Origin: CAXCDZ01 sp963981525
Lineage (GTDB): Bacteria > Patescibacteriota > Microgenomatia > UBA1400 > UBA12108
Length of the DNA stretch: 6,532 nucleotides
NCBI GenBank assembly: GCA_963981525.1
Contig: CAXCDZ010000046.1
Location: 1 to 6,532 of the forward strand
Direction: 5' to 3'
Below are positions 1-5,206 of the stretch, piece after piece. The notes beneath the pieces are model-generated. The model worked only from the letters and a program-made list of their open reading frames with translations, ran no database searches and was not told the DNA's origin. The translations under genes were made by a program, and so were the position numbers. How positions within the stretch are numbered: the stretch's first letter is position 1; each line of letters begins with the position of its first letter.

Positions 1-1
1 C

Positions 2-774
2 ATCCTCGCAGGTAGGGCCCGAGAGATCCAGCAAGAGATCAGGACTAGGGTGGGGGACTGGATCACAGTCTCAATCGGCATAAGTACTAATAGATTACTA
101 GCCAAGCTCGGCAGTGATCTCAAGCATGATGAGCCATTCATTATCGATAACACTAATTATCTCAAGGTTTACCAGGATCTCGACGTCACAGATCTCTGTG
201 GGATCAGTCACCAACTTGCCAAGAGGCTTCGCACGCAGGGGGTCTACAACGCACTTGATTTTGCTCTTGCCGACATAAACACACTCCGCTCTGCTTTCCG
301 CTCCAAGCTCTCTCGCGACTGGTATCTAGGTCTACGTGGATGGGAAGTTAGTTGTCATGAGACAAAGCCTCCTCAGTCCTTTGGTCAGTCATATGTCTTG
401 CCTCACCCCATGAAACGTGAGGACTGGCTCCCTATTCTAGTAAAACTCACCCACAAAGCAGCGCGTCGGATGCGCACTGCAGGGTTTTCCAGTCGTGGAG
501 TCCATCTCTATCTAAGATTCGCCGATCGCTCCAGTTGGCGCCGTGGTGAGAGTCTTGCCAACCCGCTCTTTCAGGATTCAGATCTCACGACTCTTCTCTC
601 CTCTCTCCACTCAGTACCTACCAGCACGAACTGTTCTCCGATTCCGCTCGTGCTCACGCATTATCCTCTGCGATAGATCAGCTCAACAACCAGTATGGTC
701 CCTACACTCTCCACTCCGCCAGCATGCTCGGGTCCAGGGGGTTTGTCCACGACGCGATTGCTTTTGGGAAATAA
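2..774 (+). CDS. dinB: Y-family DNA polymerase (DinB/Pol IV type), 5' partial, frame broken near 591-608
   Basis: Translesion DNA polymerase acting on damaged template. The frame is open from base 2, so the start and the catalytic palm carboxylates lie left of the window. What is visible is the late-palm signature (SIGISTNRLLAKLGSDL), then a thumb helix-hairpin-helix segment (DLCGISHQLAKRLRTQGV) and the little-finger domain (SFGQSYVLPHPMKREDW, then KAARRMRTAGFSSRGVHLYLRF). This frame stops at 674-676 after a tail unlike the family. A family-like C-terminus is read in another frame from about 601 to the TAA at 772-774 (AIDQLNNQYGPYTL, ending HDAIAFGK). A one-base loss or two-base gain in the CT-rich tract between them explains the switch. 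No obvious programmed slippery heptamer is seen. The break could be a real mutation, a variable tract or an assembly error. No beta-clamp-binding tail follows the final FGK. Family call is firm; the dinB symbol is less so. Confidence 0.85.
591..608 (+). repeat. CT-rich pyrimidine tract at the polymerase frame break
   Basis: Eighteen consecutive pyrimidines, mostly alternating C and T, lie where the polymerase reading frame must change from codons beginning at position 2 modulo 3 to those at 1 modulo 3. Removing one CT unit restores a continuous family-like reading (TTLLSSPLSTYQHELF). Such tracts are prone to polymerase slippage, in the cell or during sequencing. Confidence 0.6.
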
Positions 775-776
775 CA

Positions 777-782
777 TATAAT
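777..782 (+). promoter_or_regulatory. -10 box (TATAAT) of the pentapeptide-repeat operon
   Basis: A perfect TATAAT hexamer lies just after the polymerase stop codon and 6 nt before the ATG at 789. The expected transcription start therefore falls at or within a base or two of the start codon, implying a leaderless mRNA. No convincing -35 element is seen at 16-18 bp spacing. AAGG at 784-787 is only one base from the ATG, too close to act as a Shine-Dalgarno. Confidence 0.6.
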
Positions 783-788
783 CAAGGT

Positions 789-1376
789 ATGAAATATCAA
801 GACCAAGTATTTACAGATAAGAAGCTCTCTGGCCAAGAGTACATCAAGAGCACTTTTACTAACTGTCGATTCAATAATCAGACCATCCACTTTACCTCGT
901 TTGAGAACTGTGATTTTCTGGACTGTGACTTCTCTAGTGCCAACTTTACTAGCTCCAACTTCCAGTCATGCTCTTTCGCTGGCTCCAAGCTCAGCTACAT
1001 CAACTTTGCTGGCGTCCGGCTCATCAACTGCAATCTAGATCACTCTGTGATCAATAACGCCATCTTCCAGGAGTTCGTGCCAGGTAGCTCAGTTAAGCGC
1101 GCCAGATACGATCTCTCTACTTGCTCATTTTCTAACACTTCTCTCAAAAACACCGTCTTTACCCACTGCGATCTCACGACAGTCGACTTCTCGGCATCTG
1201 ACCTCACGCGAGCAGTCTTCGAGTCATCTGATCTCACAGACGCCAACTTCGTAGACACCACGATCACAGGTATTAATCTGGAGTCCTCCAAGTTAAAAGG
1301 GGTCAAACTCTCGGTCGACGGCTTTCTCCAGTATGGCGCCTCACGCGGATTTGTCCTAGAATCAGAGTTAACATGA
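789..1376 (+). CDS. Pentapeptide-repeat protein
   Basis: A 195-residue protein built largely of A(D/N)LXX-like five-residue repeats with F or L at the centre of each unit. One block runs from about residue 27 to 95 (for example CDFLDCDFSSANFTSSNF, CSFAGSKL, INFAGVRL). A second runs from about 110 to 180 (TVDFSASDLTRAVF, SSDLTDANF). A less regular stretch near residues 95-108 separates them. Such repeats fold into a right-handed quadrilateral beta-helix. In Qnr/MfpA-type members this mimics DNA and protects gyrase, but many members have other or unknown roles, so that function is only a possibility here. No signal peptide or membrane segment is seen, so it is probably cytosolic. ATG 789 is chosen over a longer in-frame reading from 543 because repeats begin soon after it and a TATAAT sits 6 nt upstream. 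Its TGA overlaps the next ATG (ATGA). Confidence 0.88.
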   Translation: MKYQDQVFTDKKLSGQEYIKSTFTNCRFNNQTIHFTSFENCDFLDCDFSSANFTSSNFQSCSFAGSKLSYINFAGVRLINCNLDHSVINNAIFQEFVPGSSVKRARYDLSTCSFSNTSLKNTVFTHCDLTTVDFSASDLTRAVFESSDLTDANFVDTTITGINLESSKLKGVKLSVDGFLQYGASRGFVLESELT

Positions 1377-1690
1377 AATATCAACGATCATACAAAGGCA
1401 CCATCTGGACCAATCACGCTCTACAGAGGCTAGAGGATCGTCAGATCAGGCAGGGTGATGCTTGGGCCACCTGGAGCAAACCAGATAAATCCAAATATTC
1501 TAAGAGTCGCGGTGGCTGGGTCTATACACGCACCTGGGGAACTGAGCAGATCCAGGTCGTCGCAAAACAGAATGAAAAAGGGAAATGGTTAATCTTGTCG
1601 GTCTGGGGCAAAACTCTCAAAGCCCAACCAACTAAATCAGTCAGACCATCTCTCTTCTCCCGCCTCATCAACTTCATCCTCAACCAATGA
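1373..1690 (+). CDS. Small DUF4258-like protein
   Basis: A 105-residue basic protein. The N-terminal half has a pattern like the DUF4258 family: WTNHALQRLEDRQI (His15, Arg19, Arg23), a GGWVYTRTW strand, EQIQVVAK, then a WLILSVWG strand. DUF4258 proteins resemble small RelE/HicA-like alpha/beta folds, and some lie in toxin-antitoxin-like settings. I see no separate antitoxin gene here and do not assign toxicity. The C-terminus (LFSRLINFILN) is a short hydrophobic, possibly amphipathic helix. The ATG overlaps the stop of the pentapeptide gene, and its TGA overlaps the ATG of the metallopeptidase gene, so it sits in the middle of a translationally coupled trio. No Shine-Dalgarno is seen. Its first 12 bases are identical to those of the preceding gene (both begin MKYQ). 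Family assignment is from pattern recall only. Confidence 0.7.
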   Translation: MKYQRSYKGTIWTNHALQRLEDRQIRQGDAWATWSKPDKSKYSKSRGGWVYTRTWGTEQIQVVAKQNEKGKWLILSVWGKTLKAQPTKSVRPSLFSRLINFILNQ

Positions 1691-2205
1691 TCTACACCCT
1701 CATCCGCTCACGCCGTCGCAAACGTTCTCTTGCGCTCAAGGTAACTGACTCCGGTGAGCTAGTAGTCAGAGCGCCCCTTTACACTCCCAAGCTATTCATC
1801 GACCACTTTGTCCGCTCCAAGCATGATTGGGTTACTAGGCAACAATCCAGGGTTGTCCCGACCACACCTCCCATCAAGCATTTTTCCTCCCAAGCCGAGC
1901 TCGAAAACTTTATTCACAAGCAGATCGATCACTACCAAGAGATTCTCGATCTCCATCCCACCTCAATCAAGTTCAAGACTGTCCGATCATACTGGGGCAA
2001 CTGTCACACATCAGGAAGACTCACCTTCAACTACGCTCTCCAGTATGCACCAGAGAGCGCTGTCAAGTATGTCGTGGTCCACGAACTAGCTCATCTTAAA
2101 CATAGAGGACACGGAAAAAGATTCTGGAATCTAGTTAATAAGACTTATCCACACGTAGTGAGAGATCGCACAACTTTACGCAATCTGAGACATCATGTAA
2201 GCTAA
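1687..2205 (+). CDS. YgjP/WLM-type (DUF45) zinc metallopeptidase
   Basis: A 172-residue protein of the YgjP-like (DUF45, SprT/WLM-related) metal-dependent hydrolase group. The zinc site is clear: HELAH at residues 132-136 with a third ligand His142 (HExxH-x5-H). Trp103 lies in SYWGNC, corresponding to the family's SxWGSC motif just before the strand leading to the metal site. The N-terminus (residues 1-50: IRSRRRKRSLALKV, then ELVVRAP) is the strand-rich lead-in seen in YgjP proteins, whose usual length is about 170-240. No signal peptide or transmembrane segment is seen, so it is probably cytosolic. The physiological substrate of the family is poorly defined. Start and upstream stop overlap as ATGA, implying coupling to the DUF4258-like gene. 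The next gene begins 4 nt after the TAA. Confidence 0.9.
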   Translation: MIYTLIRSRRRKRSLALKVTDSGELVVRAPLYTPKLFIDHFVRSKHDWVTRQQSRVVPTTPPIKHFSSQAELENFIHKQIDHYQEILDLHPTSIKFKTVRSYWGNCHTSGRLTFNYALQYAPESAVKYVVVHELAHLKHRGHGKRFWNLVNKTYPHVVRDRTTLRNLRHHVS

Positions 2206-2209
2206 CGCT

Positions 2210-3067
2210 ATGGACAAATACCCCGCCACATGGCTCTCCCCCTCATCAATCAGCGACTTCCAGCACTGTCCACGCGCCTACTATCTCAATAACGTCTATA
2301 AGGATCCTCGCACTGGCCACAAGGTCAGTACCACTAGTCCTGCGATGGCCCTGGGCTCGGCAGTCCACCAGGTTCTTGAGTCTCTCTCAACCATTCCAGT
2401 TACTGATCGGTTCAAGATCTCTCTCCACGACCGACTAGAAGAGGTCTGGGGCAAATTTGCAGGCAAGATGGGCGGGTTCCTAGATCAAGCTACAGAAGAT
2501 GAATATAAGAAAAAAGCAACCGAGATCCTCACTCACGTCACCAAGAATAAGGGGCCCTTAGAGCGTCTCGCAGTCAAGATCAAGATGGACCTCCCCAACT
2601 ACTGGCTCTCCGAAGATGACGGGATTATTCTTTGTGGCAAGCTGGACTGGCTCGAGTATAACGAGAGCGAAGACTCCGTCCACATAATTGACTTCAAGAC
2701 TGGCAAGAGTACAGAGAAACCAGGCTCCCTCCAGCTCCCCATCTATCATCTCCTCGCTCACAACTGTCAGACTAGACCAGTGGCCAGAGTTAGTTACTGG
2801 TACGTGGCCCGTGACAATACGCCAGTCGAGCAAGAGCTCCCTGATCTAGATCACGCCGCCGAAACTCTCCTAAAAATAGGCAAAGAAATCAAGCTCGCTA
2901 GATCTCTAGAACGATTCAAGTGTCCAGAGGGGGATGGGGGTTGTAGATACTGCAAGCCATTCGAGAGAATAATTAAGGGAGATGCAGAGTTTGTGGGGGT
3001 CAGTGGCTACAATCAGGACATGTATATTCTTACCTCAGACTCATCTCCAGACTCCGAGATTCTCTAA
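2210..3067 (+). CDS. RecB/Cas4-like PD-(D/E)XK nuclease with predicted Fe-S cluster
   Basis: A 285-residue stand-alone nuclease of the PDDEXK_1 (RecB/AddB/Cas4) type. Motifs in order: SPSSISDFQHCPRAYYL with Cys20; GSAVH with His53; GKLDWLE with Asp146; DFKTGK with Asp161 and Lys163; and QLPIY (Gln175, Tyr179), the Q-x3-Y motif. Near the C-terminus Cys238, Cys245 and Cys248 (C-x6-C-x2-C) join Cys20 to make the four-cysteine arrangement that holds a 4Fe-4S cluster in AddB and Cas4. All expected metal-binding and catalytic residues are present, so it should be an active DNA exonuclease or endonuclease. No helicase domain is fused, and no CRISPR array or other cas gene is in the window, so cas4 is not assigned. 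It follows the metallopeptidase gene by 4 nt with no Shine-Dalgarno and is probably the last gene of that unit. The tail after Cys248 (about 37 residues) is not recognised. Confidence 0.9.
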   Translation: MDKYPATWLSPSSISDFQHCPRAYYLNNVYKDPRTGHKVSTTSPAMALGSAVHQVLESLSTIPVTDRFKISLHDRLEEVWGKFAGKMGGFLDQATEDEYKKKATEILTHVTKNKGPLERLAVKIKMDLPNYWLSEDDGIILCGKLDWLEYNESEDSVHIIDFKTGKSTEKPGSLQLPIYHLLAHNCQTRPVARVSYWYVARDNTPVEQELPDLDHAAETLLKIGKEIKLARSLERFKCPEGDGGCRYCKPFERIIKGDAEFVGVSGYNQDMYILTSDSSPDSEIL

Positions 3068-3070
3068 TCT

Positions 3071-3081
3071 TATGCTAGAAT
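3071..3081 (+). promoter_or_regulatory. -10 region of pyrG
   Basis: TATGCTAGAAT lies between the nuclease stop (3065-3067) and the GTG of pyrG. The TAGAAT hexamer (3076-3081) ends 5 nt before the start codon, so transcription would begin at or next to the GTG and give a leaderless message. No clear -35 is seen at the usual spacing, within the end of the nuclease gene. Confidence 0.55.
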
Positions 3082-3086
3082 AAATC

Positions 3087-4766
3087 GTGCACCCAAAATC
3101 AAAAAAACTAACAACTAAGAACCAAGAACTAAGAACCAAATACGTTTTCATCTCCGGCGGCGTCCTCTCCTCACTCGGCAAAGGCATCACCACAGCCTCA
3201 CTCGGCATGCTCCTCGCGTCCAAAGGGTACAAGGTCACGATCGTTAAGTGCGAGAACTATCTCAACGTCGACGCAGGCCTCATTAACCCGATCGAGCACG
3301 GCGACACCTTCTTATGTGACGACGGCACAGAGGCAGACATGGACATCGGCAACTACGAACGTTTCCTCAACCGCGATCTAGGGGGGCACAACTTTATTAC
3401 GTTGGGTCAGATCTACCAATCAGTCATTACCAGAGAACGCAACTTCGGGTACGAGGGCGAGGATGTCGAGGCTATCCCCCATGTCACCGACGAGATCATC
3501 AGGAGGATCAAGGACGCAGCCAGGATTGACAAGGCTGAGATCTGCCTAATCGAGCTAGGCGGAACCGTCGGCGAGTACCAAAACGTCCTCTACTACGAAG
3601 CCAGCAGAATAATGAAGCTCGACCACGACGACACAGTGATCCACGTCCACGTCTCATACCTCCCGACCCCCAGTCACGTCGGCGAGCCCAAGACGAAACC
3701 CACCCAATTGTCCGTCAAACAGCTCAACGCCATGAGTATCCAGCCCGACTTCCTCGTTGCCCGCACCGAGTCCGAGTTTGACTCAAGGCGTCGGGAGCGA
3801 CTCGCACTCTTTTGCAACCTCAAACCAGATGACATCATCATCAATCAGAACGTCGAGAGTATGTATCAGGTCCCCCTTGCTTTTCACGAGCAAAACTTCG
3901 ACACCTTGCTTCTTAAGAAACTGGGTCTAGAGGATAGTAGATCTAACCTCACCAGCTGGAAGTCCCTGGTCAAAAAGGCGCTCGGCAAGAAAAAGGGTAA
4001 GATCACAATAGCCATCGTCGGCAAATACTTTGCCACCGGCAGCTACAAACTCACCGACTCATACCACGCCCTCATCGAGACCCTTGAGCACACGGCCATT
4101 AATCTCGAGACTGATCTAGAGCTCAAATACATAAACTCCGCCCTCATCGAGACTGACGGGGTAGGGCAGCTAGAGGGGGTGGATGGAATCGTCGTGCCGA
4201 TTGGCTGGGGTGCACGTGGCACAGAGGGCAAGATTCGGGCTGTTCAGTATGCCAGGGAGAACAAGATCCCCTTTCTCGGACTCTGCTACGGCATGCAGCT
4301 AGCTAGTGTCGAGTTTGCTCGTAACGTCGTTGGACTCAAGGGGGCTAACAGTGAGGAGATCGATCCAGACACCAAACATCCGATTATCCATAGCATTCCA
4401 TTTGATGAGAAATATCAGACTATCAAAGGCGACGGCACTAGCATGCGACTAGGCGCATTCGACTGTGTGCTCAAAGAGGGGAGTCTAGCTCACGAGATCT
4501 ACGGCACTACTAAGATTAGTGAGAGACACAGACATCGATACGAGTTTAACAACGAGTACCGCAAGCGTCTTGAGGACCAGGGATTCGTAATCAGCGGCAC
4601 CTCACCCGACGACTTTTTCGTCGAGATGATCGAGCTACCACGCAAGGATCACCCCTTCTTCCTCGCCACCCAGGCTCATCCAGAGTATAAGTCTCGCCCG
4701 CTTGCTCCTCACCCCGTCTTTTTGGCTTACATACGCGCTACCATTGCTCATTCCACATCCCTCTGA
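3087..4766 (+). CDS. pyrG: CTP synthase (glutamine-hydrolysing)
   Basis: Converts UTP to CTP using ATP and glutamine, the last step of de novo pyrimidine nucleotide synthesis, in the cytosol. At 559 residues it has the usual two-domain layout. The synthetase domain (about 18-290) carries the P-loop SGGVLSSLGKG with Lys32, Asp86 in DGTEADMDIGNYERF and Glu156 in IELGGTVGEY, equivalents of the Mg-ATP residues. The class I glutamine amidotransferase domain (about 315-555) has nucleophile Cys400 (GLCYGMQ) and the His531/Glu533 pair (AHPEY). GTG 3087 is the only start codon before the conserved YVFISGG, so the protein carries an extra N-terminus of about 14 residues encoded partly by a heptamer repeat. 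The oxyanion-hole region reads PIGWGARG where many family members have PGGFGxRG. It has its own promoter, no Shine-Dalgarno, and hosts the rplS promoter at its 3' end. Confidence 0.97.
   Translation: MHPKSKKLTTKNQELRTKYVFISGGVLSSLGKGITTASLGMLLASKGYKVTIVKCENYLNVDAGLINPIEHGDTFLCDDGTEADMDIGNYERFLNRDLGGHNFITLGQIYQSVITRERNFGYEGEDVEAIPHVTDEIIRRIKDAARIDKAEICLIELGGTVGEYQNVLYYEASRIMKLDHDDTVIHVHVSYLPTPSHVGEPKTKPTQLSVKQLNAMSIQPDFLVARTESEFDSRRRERLALFCNLKPDDIIINQNVESMYQVPLAFHEQNFDTLLLKKLGLEDSRSNLTSWKSLVKKALGKKKGKITIAIVGKYFATGSYKLTDSYHALIETLEHTAINLETDLELKYINSALIETDGVGQLEGVDGIVVPIGWGARGTEGKIRAVQYARENKIPFLGLCYGMQLASVEFARNVVGLKGANSEEIDPDTKHPIIHSIPFDEKYQTIKGDGTSMRLGAFDCVLKEGSLAHEIYGTTKISERHRHRYEFNNEYRKRLEDQGFVISGTSPDDFFVEMIELPRKDHPFFLATQAHPEYKSRPLAPHPVFLAYIRATIAHSTSL
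3106..3140 (+). repeat. Heptanucleotide tandem repeat, five copies, inside pyrG
   Basis: Five adjoining 7-base units: AACTAAC, AACTAAG, AACCAAG, AACTAAG, AACCAAA. The 13-base block AACTAAGAACCAA occurs twice at a 14-base period (3113 and 3127). It encodes residues roughly 8-18 of CTP synthase (LTTKNQELRTK), just before the conserved fold. Because seven is not a multiple of three, gain or loss of a single unit would put pyrG out of frame relative to its GTG. Confidence 0.9.
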
Positions 4767-4772
4767 TAAAAT
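4744..4772 (+). promoter_or_regulatory. Promoter of rplS overlapping the end of pyrG
   Basis: A -35-like TTGCTC (4744-4749), a 17-bp spacer and an extended -10 TGATAAAAT (4764-4772). The TGA of this extended -10 is itself the pyrG stop codon (4764-4766). The -10 hexamer TAAAAT ends 6 nt before the rplS ATG, so the transcript is predicted to be leaderless. Confidence 0.65.
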
Positions 4773-4778
4773 ACACCA

Positions 4779-5138
4779 ATGGCAAACAGAGCAACACACC
4801 AAGACACTACTTTCCACGTCGGCGACACCATCCGAGTGCACCACGAGATTACCGAGGGCGAGAAGTCACGTATCCAACATTTTGACGGAATCGTGATCGC
4901 AATCAAAATGTCAGGTGACCCTACCTTCATCGTCCGCAAGATCGCTACCAACCAGATTGGTGTCGAGAAGATCTTCCCACTCAACGCCCCAGTAGTTAAG
5001 AAAATTGAGGTCAAACGCAAAGGATTCACACGTCGCGCCAAGCTTTACTTCCTCCGCGATCGTATCGGCCGCCGCGCCACCAAAGTCCGCGAAGCCAAGA
5101 GGCCAGTCTCCGCCAAATCCAAGGCCAAGAAAAAATAA
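4779..5138 (+). CDS. rplS: 50S ribosomal protein L19
   Basis: Large-subunit ribosomal protein that sits at the 30S-50S interface. The 119-residue length is normal for the family. The core is typical: FHVGDTIRVHHEITEGEKSR, then IQHFDGIVIAIKMSGDPTF, IVRKIATNQIGVEKIFPL, and KRKGFTRRAKLYFLRDRIG. It ends in a Lys-rich tail (AKSKAKKK) suited to rRNA binding. The ATG is fixed by the standard short N-terminus before VGD and by a promoter 6 nt upstream; there is no Shine-Dalgarno. In many bacteria rplS follows rpsP-rimM-trmD. Here it stands behind pyrG with its own promoter and none of those partners is in view. Confidence 0.97.
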   Translation: MANRATHQDTTFHVGDTIRVHHEITEGEKSRIQHFDGIVIAIKMSGDPTFIVRKIATNQIGVEKIFPLNAPVVKKIEVKRKGFTRRAKLYFLRDRIGRRATKVREAKRPVSAKSKAKKK

Positions 5139-5161
5139 TCTTCCCATACTTCTGTTGTATT

Positions 5162-5206
5162 TATCGTCTCATTATGAGACGATAGCTGTATATGAATGAG
5201 ACGATA
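5162..5206 (+). promoter_or_regulatory. Probable operator of the fic-like gene: perfect palindrome plus third half-site
   Basis: TATCGTCTCAT (5162-5172), one central T, then its exact reverse complement ATGAGACGATA (5174-5184). The same half-site, extended to 12 bases by a G, recurs as a direct repeat at 5196-5207, inside the first codons of the fic-like gene. Second and third half-sites are 22 bp apart, about two helical turns, so a protein could bind the same DNA face. The site covers the zone where the -10 must lie (CATTAT at 5170-5175 is one candidate). The downstream protein begins with a winged helix, so autorepression is the natural reading, but that is inferred. No T-tract follows, so it is not a terminator. 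Confidence 0.7.

Noticed and set aside
50..52. GTG as a true start of the polymerase gene
   Set aside because: The frame is open to the window edge and the residues before it fit the family, so this GTG is internal to a gene that begins off-window.
543..788. Longer N-terminus for the pentapeptide-repeat gene
   Set aside because: The extra stretch has no repeat character, overlaps the polymerase C-terminal coding, and the promoter and compact start at 789 fit better.
702..1384. Minus-strand open frames opposite the pentapeptide gene
   Set aside because: They lie antisense to clear repeat coding, have low-complexity translations, no promoter and no family likeness. Similar minus-strand frames elsewhere in the window were dropped for the same reasons.
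2210..3067. CRISPR-Cas locus suggested by the Cas4-like nuclease
   Set aside because: No repeat-spacer array or other cas gene is present in the window.
1374..4766. UGA recoded as glycine, as in some CPR lineages
   Set aside because: TGA is the natural end of three genes (1374-1376, 1688-1690, 4764-4766), and conserved glycines are encoded by GGN.
5162..5184. Palindrome as an intrinsic terminator for rplS
   Set aside because: No T-run follows the stem, and the half-site recurs at 5196, which fits a protein-binding site better.
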